From Stutzerimonas stutzeri (GTDB lineage Bacteria; Pseudomonadota; Gammaproteobacteria; Pseudomonadales; Pseudomonadaceae): DNA of 64,000 nucleotides. Positions 7,724-14,929 of the stretch are shown here, piece after piece. The stretch covers positions 2,480,001-2,544,000 of the forward strand of contig NC_015740.1 in assembly GCF_000219605.1 (NCBI RefSeq), in the 5' to 3' direction. The notes under the pieces were generated by a model. That model did no database searches. It saw only the letters and a list, made by a program, of their open reading frames with translations, and had not been told where the DNA came from. A program made the position numbers and the translations under genes. Every line of letters begins with the position of its first letter. Position 1 is the first letter of the stretch.

Positions 7724-8032
7724 TCAGCGCCGGGTGATCAGGCCCTGCCGCGCGACGCGGGTCAGCTCACGCACGCATTCTTCCAGGCGCTCTGCTGTCG
7801 GCGCCTGGATCACGGCCAGGTCGAAGCTGTCGGTGGCAAAACGCGCCAGCGACTCGTCGGCCGAGGCGAACTGGATAAGCAGGGCGCGGGATTTGCGATG
7901 GCGTCGCGGCCAGCCTTCCAGGTAGCGCAACAAGGAGGGCTGGTGAGAACCGCCCAGGAGGATCTTGGGATTGCTGGGAGTGAGGCCGCTAGTGATGGGG
8001 GCCAGGCGCAGCTGAGCGTGCTTTGCATTCAT
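7724..8032 (-). CDS. Small hypothetical protein inside the nas region
   Basis: 102 residues, not recognised with certainty. It is antisense to the surrounding nas genes and lies between the kinase gene (the two stop codons are one base apart) and the nirB leader. The C-terminal part (DSFDLAVIQAPTAERLEECV, then ELTRVARQGLITRR) looks like the tail of a SAM-dependent methyltransferase fold, but the glycine-rich SAM-binding motif is absent, so no enzyme activity is claimed. No membrane segment or signal peptide. The divergent 300 bp upstream separate it from the nirB promoter. It could be a small conserved Pseudomonas protein or a remnant of a longer methyltransferase. Confidence 0.55.
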   Translation of the reverse strand: MNAKHAQLRLAPITSGLTPSNPKILLGGSHQPSLLRYLEGWPRRHRKSRALLIQFASADESLARFATDSFDLAVIQAPTAERLEECVRELTRVARQGLITRR

Positions 8033-8329
8033 TGATTCGACTTCCGCCTCGAGGATTCCGCTGGGCAGCGGTGGGAGGCGACACCGGAACCAGCGCTTTA
8101 GCGGTATTTCGAAGCCATCGGCTCCAGGCGCCCCGCAAGTAGCTGACTAAATCGGCGCATGGGCAAGACTTTAGAAAAGCCGGCCACCCCCTGTCAACGC
8201 TCCGTCCCCGGAACGAGCCAGGGCTACCCGCACCATGACAGCGCAAGCTGCCGCATATCGGTGCAGCATTCACCCGCTCAGGGCAGCCATAAGTTCGCGC
8301 AAAGCGTTGAAAGGCGGCGCATTTCAAAA

Positions 8330-8346
8330 TTGGCACAGGCTCTGCA
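8330..8346 (+). promoter_or_regulatory. sigma-54-type promoter of nirBD-nitrate reductase-cobA
   Basis: TTGGCACAGGCTCTGCA has GG at 8332-8333 and GC at 8344-8345, the exact 12-bp spacing of RpoN promoters. The predicted start is near 8357, 15 bases before the first leader hairpin. The upstream 8033-8329 stretch holds no gene; activator sites could lie there but none is clear by eye. Confidence 0.78.
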
Positions 8347-8371
8347 AAGCAAACGTCGAAGATGACATACG

Positions 8372-8416
8372 ACCTGACCCTCAACGTGGAGCGGCAGGTT
8401 TCCCGACTGAGCGGGA
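8372..8416 (+). promoter_or_regulatory. Two-hairpin ANTAR-type leader of nirB
   Basis: Hairpin 1 has an outer stem ACCTG/CAGGT (8372-8376 with 8395-8399) and an inner CTC/GAG stem closing hexaloop AACGTG (8383-8388). Hairpin 2 is TCCCG/CGGGA (8401-8405 with 8412-8416) closing hexaloop ACTGAG (8406-8411). Both loops have A at position 1 and G at position 4, the known pattern for ANTAR recognition. The terminator starts 8 bases later. Confidence 0.82.
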
Positions 8417-8423
8417 CACGGAC

Positions 8424-8465
8424 AAAGGCGTCCTCACCGGAGAACCGGTGGGACGCCTTTTTTGT
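8424..8465 (+). terminator. Leader attenuator terminator, nirB
   Basis: AAAGGCGTCC (8424-8433) pairs with GGACGCCTTT (8451-8460) and an inner CACCGG/CCGGTG stem makes a near-perfect 16-bp hairpin, followed by a T run and then the nirB start at 8522. It is the strongest of the three nas attenuators. Confidence 0.9.
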
Positions 8466-8521
8466 TGCTGAAAAGAATTCGAGCAGGCCAGACGGCGAAC
8501 CGGATGGCACGGAGAACGGGC

Positions 8522-10972
8522 ATGAAGAAACTCAAACTGGTGATGATCGGCAACGGCATGGCCGGCGTACGAACCCTCGAAGAGCTGCTCAAGCTGACCA
8601 ACGAGCTCTACGACATCACGGTGTTCGGCGCCGAGCCGCATCCCAACTACAACCGCATCCTGCTCTCCCCCGTGCTGGCCGGCGAGCAGCAGTTCGAAGA
8701 GATCGTGCTCAACGACCTGGACTGGTACGCCGAGAACGGCATTCGCCTGATGCTCAAGCGCAAGGTGGTGAAGATCGATCGCGCCCGTCGCCGGGTCATC
8801 GCCGACGACGGCAGCGAGGCCGAATATGACCGCCTCCTTATCGCCACCGGCTCCAATCCGTTCATCCTGCCCATTCCCGGTAACGACCTTCAGGGAGTGA
8901 TTGGTTACCGCGACATCGCCGATACCCAGGTGATGATGGAAACCGCCAAGACCCACAGGCACGCGCTGGTCATCGGCGGCGGCCTGCTCGGCCTGGAGGC
9001 GGCCAATGGCCTCAAGCTGCGCGGGATGGATGTGACCGTGGTGCACATCGGTGACTGGCTGATGGAGCGCCAGCTGGACAAGACCGCTGGCACCCTGCTG
9101 CAGAGCGCCCTGGAGAGCCGCGGCCTGAAGTTCCTGCTGCCAAAGCAGACAGCCGAGCTGATCGGCAACGACGAAGGCCGCGTCAAGGCCGTACGCTTCG
9201 CCGATGGCGAGGTGATTCCCGCTGACCTGGTGGTGATGGCCGCCGGCATCCGCCCCAACAGCGAGCTGGCCGAGCAGGCAGGCCTGCCGTGCAACCGCGG
9301 CATCCTGGTCAACGACACCCTGCAGACCTACGATCCGCGCATCTATGCCGTCGGCGAATGTGCCAATCATCGCGGCACCGCCTATGGCCTGGTCGCCCCG
9401 CTGTTCGAACAGGCCAAGGTCTGCGCCAACCACCTGGCCATGCTCGGCTTTTCCCGCTATCTCGGCTCGGTGACTTCGACCAAGCTCAAGGTTACCGGCA
9501 TCGATCTGTTCTCGGCCGGCGATTTCATCGGCGGCGAAGGCACAGAGACCATCACCCTCTCCGACCCCATCGGCGGCGTATACAAGAAACTGGTGATCAA
9601 GGATGACGTGCTGGTCGGTGCCTGTCTCTACGGCGACACCGCCGACGGCGGCTGGTACTTCCGCCAGGTGCGCGAGGGCCAGAACGTCGCGCAGATCCGC
9701 GACCACCTGATGTTTGGCGAGGGCGCCATCGGCGATGCCGGCCATCAGGGCCAGAGCAAGGCCATGTCCATGCCGGACGACATGGAAGTCTGCGGCTGCA
9801 ACGGGGTGTGCAAGGGCACCATCGTCAAGGCGATCCAGGAGCACGGGCTGTTCTCGGTGGACGAGGTGAAAAAGCACACCAAGGCCGCCAGTTCCTGTGG
9901 TTCCTGCACCGGGCTGGTCGAACAGATTCTGATCAACACCGTGGGCGGCGCGGCCGACGTCAAGCCGAAGAGCGAGAAGGCCATCTGCGGCTGCAGCGAC
10001 CTCAACCATGGCCAGGTGCGCAAGGCCATTCGCGAGCACCACCTGATCAGCATCCCGGCGGCCATGGCCTTCATGGAATGGCGCACGCCGAACGGCTGCG
10101 CCACCTGCCGTCCGGCGCTGAACTACTACCTGATCTCCACCTGGCCGGGCGAGGCCAAGGACGACCCGCAGTCACGTTTCATCAACGAGCGCGCCCACGC
10201 CAACATCCAGAAGGATGGCACCTACTCCGTGGTGCCGCGGATGTGGGGTGGCGTCACCAATGCCGCCGAGCTGCGACGCATCGCCGATGTGGCGGACAAG
10301 TACCAGGTGCCGATGGTCAAGGTCACCGGCGGCCAGCGCATCGACCTGCTGGGTATCCGCAAGGAAGACCTGCCGGGCGTCTGGAAAGACCTGGACATGC
10401 CTTCCGGCCACGCCTACGGCAAATCCATCCGAACCGTGAAGACCTGCGTCGGCAGCGAGTTCTGCCGCTTCGGCACGCAGAACTCGACGCAGATGGGCAT
10501 CGACCTGGAGCACGCGCTGTTCAACATGTGGTCGCCGCACAAGGTCAAGCTGGCCGTCTCCGGCTGCCCGCGCAATTGCGCCGAATCCGGTATCAAGGAC
10601 GTCGGCATCATCGGTGTGGACTCCGGCTGGGAGCTGTACATCGGCGGCAACGGCGGCATCAAGACCGAGGCCGGCGAGTTCTTCGTCAAGGTGAAGAGCG
10701 CCGAGGAGGTCATGGAATACAGCCTGGCGTTCCTCCAGCTCTACCGCGAGGAAGCCTTCTACCTCGAACGCACCGTGCACTACCTGCAGCGCGTCGGCAT
10801 GGATCACATCAAACAGGCCGTGCTGAACGATGCCGAGCGGCGCAAGGCGCTGCACCAGCGGCTGCTGTTCTCGCTTTCCTTCGAGCAGGACCCGTGGCAG
10901 GAGCAGCTTTCCAAGCCGCAGCTGAAGAAGGAATTCGACCGCATCGCCGTCAAGCAGCTGGAAAACGCCTGA
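8522..10972 (+). CDS. nirB: NirB, NAD(P)H assimilatory nitrite reductase large subunit
   Basis: 816 residues; the start ATG at 8522 follows GGAGAAC. Domains in order: FAD/NAD(P)-binding oxidoreductase (VMIGNGMAGVRTLEEL at the N-terminus, a second dinucleotide fold VIGGGLLGLEAANGL near 150); BFD-type 2Fe-2S segment with CGCNGVCKG and SCGSCTG (about 421-465); a second cysteine cluster CGCSDLNHG; and a C-terminal sirohaem/4Fe-4S domain with TCVGSEFCRFG near 640 and SGCPRNCAESG near 680. It reduces nitrite to ammonium in the cytoplasm with NirD. The gene heads the nirB-nirD-reductase-cobA operon under the two-hairpin NasT-type leader. Confidence 0.96.
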   Translation: MKKLKLVMIGNGMAGVRTLEELLKLTNELYDITVFGAEPHPNYNRILLSPVLAGEQQFEEIVLNDLDWYAENGIRLMLKRKVVKIDRARRRVIADDGSEAEYDRLLIATGSNPFILPIPGNDLQGVIGYRDIADTQVMMETAKTHRHALVIGGGLLGLEAANGLKLRGMDVTVVHIGDWLMERQLDKTAGTLLQSALESRGLKFLLPKQTAELIGNDEGRVKAVRFADGEVIPADLVVMAAGIRPNSELAEQAGLPCNRGILVNDTLQTYDPRIYAVGECANHRGTAYGLVAPLFEQAKVCANHLAMLGFSRYLGSVTSTKLKVTGIDLFSAGDFIGGEGTETITLSDPIGGVYKKLVIKDDVLVGACLYGDTADGGWYFRQVREGQNVAQIRDHLMFGEGAIGDAGHQGQSKAMSMPDDMEVCGCNGVCKGTIVKAIQEHGLFSVDEVKKHTKAASSCGSCTGLVEQILINTVGGAADVKPKSEKAICGCSDLNHGQVRKAIREHHLISIPAAMAFMEWRTPNGCATCRPALNYYLISTWPGEAKDDPQSRFINERAHANIQKDGTYSVVPRMWGGVTNAAELRRIADVADKYQVPMVKVTGGQRIDLLGIRKEDLPGVWKDLDMPSGHAYGKSIRTVKTCVGSEFCRFGTQNSTQMGIDLEHALFNMWSPHKVKLAVSGCPRNCAESGIKDVGIIGVDSGWELYIGGNGGIKTEAGEFFVKVKSAEEVMEYSLAFLQLYREEAFYLERTVHYLQRVGMDHIKQAVLNDAERRKALHQRLLFSLSFEQDPWQEQLSKPQLKKEFDRIAVKQLENA

Positions 10973-10995
10973 GCACCGACCTGGAGGGACACCGC

Positions 10996-11325
10996 ATGAA
11001 CTGGCTCGATATCTGCGCACTGGATGAGATCAACCCGCTCGGCTCGCGCATCGTCGCCGGCCCCAAGGGTGACATTGCGATATTCCGCACCGCGGACGAT
11101 CAGGTCTTCGCCCTCGACGATCGCTGCCCGCACAAGGGCGGGCCGCTGTCGCAGGGGATCGTCTACGGCAAGCAGGTCGCCTGCCCGCTGCACAACTGGC
11201 AGATCGATCTGGCCAGCGGCGAGGCCCTGGCCCCGGACGTCGGCTGCGCCCATCGTCACGCGGCGCGCGTCGAGAACGGGCGCGTGCAGCTTTCGCTGAA
11301 CCCGCGCAAGGAATGCGCGGCCTGA
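10996..11325 (+). CDS. nirD: NirD, nitrite reductase small subunit, Rieske type
   Basis: 109 residues, starting at the ATG at 10996 behind GGAGGG, 23 bp after nirB. It is a Rieske-fold protein. CPHKGGPLSQG and ACPLHNWQIDL carry the C-x-H and C-x-x-H ligands of a 2Fe-2S centre, so the cluster is probably present; some enterobacterial NirD proteins lack these ligands. It assists electron transfer to the sirohaem centre of NirB. Same transcript as nirB and the nitrate reductase gene, which follows after 42 bp. Confidence 0.95.
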   Translation: MNWLDICALDEINPLGSRIVAGPKGDIAIFRTADDQVFALDDRCPHKGGPLSQGIVYGKQVACPLHNWQIDLASGEALAPDVGCAHRHAARVENGRVQLSLNPRKECAA

Positions 11326-11367
11326 ACACGCGCAATTGACCAGCACCTTTTTCCAGGAGACGACGCC

Positions 11368-14073
11368 ATGCGTATGACAACCGCCTCGACCTGCTGCTAC
11401 TGCGGAGTCGGCTGTGGCGTGCTGATCGAGCACGACGGCGAGCGCATCCTCGATGTGGCCGGCGACCCCAGCCATCCGGCCAACCTCGGCAAGCTGTGCA
11501 GCAAGGGCTCGACCCTGCACCTGACCGGCGACCTGGGGGCCCGCGCGCTCTACCCTGAGCTGCGTCTGGGCAAGGGCCTGGCCCGCGGTCGCACCGACTG
11601 GGCCAGCGCGCTGGAGCATGCGGCCAGCGTATTCGCCGAGACCATCCGCGAACACGGGCCGGACAGCGTCGCCTTCTATGTCTCTGGCCAGCTGCTGACC
11701 GAGGACTACTACGCCTTCAACAAACTGGCCCGCGCCCTGGTCAGTACCAACAACCTGGATTCCAACTCGCGGCTGTGCATGTCCTCGGCGGTGGTCGGCT
11801 ACAAGCGCAGCCTGGGCGCCGACGCCCCGCCCTGCTCCTACGAAGATATCGAGCAGGCCGACTGCCTGCTGATCGCCGGCAGCAACATGGCCTACGCGCA
11901 TCCGGTGCTGTTCCGCCGTCTGGAAGAAGCCAAGGCGAAGCGACCGGAGATGACCATCATCGTCGTCGACCCGCGGCGCACCGACACCAGCGAGCTGGCC
12001 GATCTGCACCTGCCGATCCTGCCCGGCACCGATGTCGCGCTGTTCCACGGCCTGCTGCATATCCTCATGTGGGAAGGCTGGATCGACCGCCGCTTCATCG
12101 ATGCGCATACCGAGGGCTTCGATGCGCTGAAAAGCCTGGTGCGCGACTACACCCCGGCGATGGTCGCCGACCTCTGCGGCATCTCGGTAGATGATCTGCA
12201 AACCTGCGCACGGCTGATCGGAAGCGCTCCGGCCTTCCTCTCCCTGTGGTGCATGGGTCTGAATCAGTCTACCGCCGGCAGCGCCAAAAACAGTGCGCTG
12301 ATCAACCTGCACCTGGCCACCGGACAGATCGGCAAGCCGGGTGCCGGCCCTTTCTCGCTCACCGGCCAACCGAATGCCATGGGCGGCCGCGAAACCGGCA
12401 GTCTGTCCAATCTGCTGCCCGGCCACCGCGAAGCGGCCAACGCCGAACACCGTGCCGAAGTTGCGGACTACTGGGGTGTCGAGCAGCTGCCCAAGCAGCC
12501 TGGACTGTCCGCCATCGAGCTGTTCGAGGCGGTGCGCGCCGGCAAGATCAAGGCGCTGTGGATCGCCTGCACCAACCCGGCGCAGTCGCTGCCGGACCAG
12601 CAGAAAGTCCATGAGGCCCTGGCAGCCTGTCCCTTCGTCGTAGTGCAGGAAGCCTTCTTCACCACCGAAACCTGCCGCTACGCCGACCTTCTGCTGCCGG
12701 CCGCGAGCTGGGGCGAGAAGGAAGGCACCGTGACCAACTCCGAGCGCCGCATCAGCCATGTACGTCGCGCCGTGCCGGCCCCCGGCGAAGCCCGTGCGGA
12801 CTGGGCGATCACCTGCGATTTCGCCCGTCGGCTGGAACGTCGCCTGCGCCCCGGCGCGCCGAGCCTGTTCGCGTTCGAGAATGCCGAGGCGCTGTTCGAG
12901 GAGTACAAGCCGCTCACCGCCGCCCGCGATCTGGACTACAGCGGCCTGAGCTACGCACTGATCGACACCCTCGGTCCGCAGCAATGGCCGTTTCCGCCAG
13001 GCAGCGAACTGGGCACCGCGCGGCTGTATGGCGACGGTGTGTTCCCCACTGCCACTGGCCGCGCGCGTTTCGTTGCCGAGCACTACCAGGCGCCGAAGGA
13101 AAAGCGCGACGCACGCTATCCGCTGACGCTCAACACCGGTCGGCTGCGCGACCAGTGGCACGGCATGAGCCGCACCGGCACCGCGGCGCGGCTGTTCGGC
13201 CATGTCGAGGAGGCGCTGCTTGGCATGAATGCCGAGGACATGCGTCGCCGACGTCTGCTGGACGGCCAGCTGGTAGAGGTGACGAGCCGGCGCGGCAGCC
13301 TGATCCTGCCGGTGCAGAAGGACGACAGCCTGCGCGCCGGCCAGGCATTCCTGCCGATGCACTGGGGCGATCGCTTCCTCAAGGGTTTGGGCAGCAACGT
13401 CCTGACCCTGGCCAGCGTCGACCCTTTGTCGAAGCAGCCTGAACTCAAGCACGCCGGCATCGAAGTGGAACAGGTCGAACTGCCCTGGCAATTCTTCGCG
13501 CTGGTTGAAGGCGATGTGCAGCGACGCTTCGAGGCGCTGCGGCCACTGTTCGAAACGTTCGACTACGCCAGCTTCAGCCTCGGCGGTCGCGAGCGTTCGG
13601 CGCTGCTGATCCGCGGCGCCCGAGATGCGGCGCCAACGGCCGTCGAGCTGGATGCCATCGACCACCTGCTCGGCCTCGATGAAGGTCCGGTGCTGGCCTA
13701 TGACGATCCCCGCCGTGCTGTCGGCAAGCGCGTACGCATCGAGGACGGCCGCATCGTCGCCCTGCGCCTGGCCGGCGAAACCGCCGCCCGGCAGTGGCTG
13801 CGCGGGCTCTGGGAAAGCGGCAGTGCGGACGCCGAACTGCGCCGCTGGCTACTGGCGCCGCTCAGTGCGCCACCGGGCAATGCCAAGGCCGGAACCGATC
13901 GCACGCTGTGCAACTGCCTGAACGTCAGCCAGAGCGCGATCTGCGCTGGCATCGAGCGCGGTCTCGATCTGGCCGGCCTCAAGCAGGAACTCGGCTGTGG
14001 CACCAGCTGCGGCTCCTGCGTGCCCGAACTCAAGCGCCTGCTGGCCCATCAGCCGGAACGCGCACTTCTCTGA
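11368..14073 (+). CDS. nasC: Assimilatory nitrate reductase, molybdopterin and Fe-S subunit
   Basis: 901 residues; the start ATG at 11368 follows AGGAGA. The N-terminal CCYCGVGCGV and LCSKG cysteines (residues 9-16 and about 47) bind a 4Fe-4S cluster. The bulk is a bis-MGD molybdenum oxidoreductase core with the MopB dinucleotide-binding domain near 620-740. The last 55 residues add a BFD-like 2Fe-2S domain (LCNCLNVSQ, CGTSCGSCVPEL). It reduces nitrate to nitrite in the cytoplasm; there is no Tat signal. No separate flavoprotein reductase gene is present in the operon, so the electron donor must be a general reductase, ferredoxin or a partner elsewhere. The symbol follows Pseudomonas use; others call it nasA or nasB. 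Confidence 0.93.
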   Translation: MRMTTASTCCYCGVGCGVLIEHDGERILDVAGDPSHPANLGKLCSKGSTLHLTGDLGARALYPELRLGKGLARGRTDWASALEHAASVFAETIREHGPDSVAFYVSGQLLTEDYYAFNKLARALVSTNNLDSNSRLCMSSAVVGYKRSLGADAPPCSYEDIEQADCLLIAGSNMAYAHPVLFRRLEEAKAKRPEMTIIVVDPRRTDTSELADLHLPILPGTDVALFHGLLHILMWEGWIDRRFIDAHTEGFDALKSLVRDYTPAMVADLCGISVDDLQTCARLIGSAPAFLSLWCMGLNQSTAGSAKNSALINLHLATGQIGKPGAGPFSLTGQPNAMGGRETGSLSNLLPGHREAANAEHRAEVADYWGVEQLPKQPGLSAIELFEAVRAGKIKALWIACTNPAQSLPDQQKVHEALAACPFVVVQEAFFTTETCRYADLLLPAASWGEKEGTVTNSERRISHVRRAVPAPGEARADWAITCDFARRLERRLRPGAPSLFAFENAEALFEEYKPLTAARDLDYSGLSYALIDTLGPQQWPFPPGSELGTARLYGDGVFPTATGRARFVAEHYQAPKEKRDARYPLTLNTGRLRDQWHGMSRTGTAARLFGHVEEALLGMNAEDMRRRRLLDGQLVEVTSRRGSLILPVQKDDSLRAGQAFLPMHWGDRFLKGLGSNVLTLASVDPLSKQPELKHAGIEVEQVELPWQFFALVEGDVQRRFEALRPLFETFDYASFSLGGRERSALLIRGARDAAPTAVELDAIDHLLGLDEGPVLAYDDPRRAVGKRVRIEDGRIVALRLAGETAARQWLRGLWESGSADAELRRWLLAPLSAPPGNAKAGTDRTLCNCLNVSQSAICAGIERGLDLAGLKQELGCGTSCGSCVPELKRLLAHQPERALL

Positions 14074-14098
14074 TACCAACCAAGACGAGGATTACCCC

Positions 14099-14836
14099 AT
14101 GAGCGCAAAAGTCTGGCTGGTAGGCGCCGGCCCTGGCGACCCGGAGCTGCTGACCCTCAAGGCCGTACGCGCACTGGGCGAGGCACAGGTGGTGATGATC
14201 GATGACCTGGTCAACCCCGCCGTGCTCGAACACTGCCCGAACGCTCGCATCATCCCGGTGGGCAAGCGTGGCGGCTGCCGTTCCACGCCGCAGGCCTTCA
14301 TCCACCGGCTGATGCTGCGCTACGCCCGTCAGGGCAAGTGTGTGGTGCGCCTCAAGGGTGGCGATCCGTGCATCTTCGGCCGTGGCGGCGAGGAGGCCGA
14401 ATGGCTGGCGGCGCGCGGCATCGAGGTCGAGCTGGTCAACGGCATCACCGCCGGCCTGGCCGGCGCCACGCAATGCGGCATCTCGCTGACCCAGCGCGGC
14501 GTAGCACGTGGCGTAACATTGGTCACCGCGCACACCCAGGATGACAGCAGCCTCGAATGGCAGGCGCTGGCCAAAAGCGGCACGACGCTGGTGGTGTACA
14601 TGGGTGTAAGCAAGCTGGAGCAGGTTCAGGCCGGGCTGCTGGAAGGCGGGATGAGCGCCAGCACGCCGGTGGCCATGATCGAGAACGCCTCGCTGCCCCA
14701 GCAGCGCGAGTGCCGCTCCAGTCTCGCCGGCATGTGTCGCGACGCCCACGCCTTCGAGCTGAAGAGCCCGGCCATCCTGGTGATCGGTGACGTGGCCGCG
14801 CAGGCCGTTGCGCAAATGCTGAGCCAGACGGCCTGA
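14099..14836 (+). CDS. cobA: CobA, uroporphyrinogen-III C-methyltransferase
   Basis: 245 residues from the ATG at 14099, 25 bp after the nitrate reductase stop. It is an SAM-dependent methyltransferase of the precorrin/sirohaem family with VWLVGAGPGDPELLTLKA at the N-terminus and VVRLKGGDPCIFGRGGEE near residue 80. It makes precorrin-2 from uroporphyrinogen III, the first committed step to the sirohaem needed by NirB, which explains its place at the end of the nir operon. The CysG dehydrogenase/chelatase half is not fused here. Transcription probably ends at the hairpin at 14882-14914. Confidence 0.95.
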   Translation: MSAKVWLVGAGPGDPELLTLKAVRALGEAQVVMIDDLVNPAVLEHCPNARIIPVGKRGGCRSTPQAFIHRLMLRYARQGKCVVRLKGGDPCIFGRGGEEAEWLAARGIEVELVNGITAGLAGATQCGISLTQRGVARGVTLVTAHTQDDSSLEWQALAKSGTTLVVYMGVSKLEQVQAGLLEGGMSASTPVAMIENASLPQQRECRSSLAGMCRDAHAFELKSPAILVIGDVAAQAVAQMLSQTA

Positions 14837-14881
14837 TCCTCCGGGGCCCGGAGCGTTGGCCCCCTTCCCTTTACTTCCACT

Positions 14882-14914
14882 CAAAAAAAACCGCGGCCCA
14901 AGGGCCGCGGTTCT
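14882..14914. terminator. Bidirectional terminator between cobA and the RND gene
   Basis: A perfect 9-bp stem CCGCGGCCC/GGGCCGCGG with a two-base loop, preceded by a run of eight A on the plus strand (T run for the minus strand) and followed by TTCTT. It can stop both convergent operons; the A run favours the minus-strand operon ending at 14930. Confidence 0.85.
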
Positions 14915-14929
14915 TCGCTACATCCCGGC

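Noticed and set aside
7989..8510. Long minus-strand reading frame across the nirB leader
   Set aside because: It runs through the sigma-54-type promoter, hairpins and terminator; its composition is not protein-like and no family is recognised.
10804..13665. 953-codon minus-strand frame opposite the nitrate reductase gene
   Set aside because: Length is explained by GC-rich codon bias on the other strand; no domain, SD or family match.
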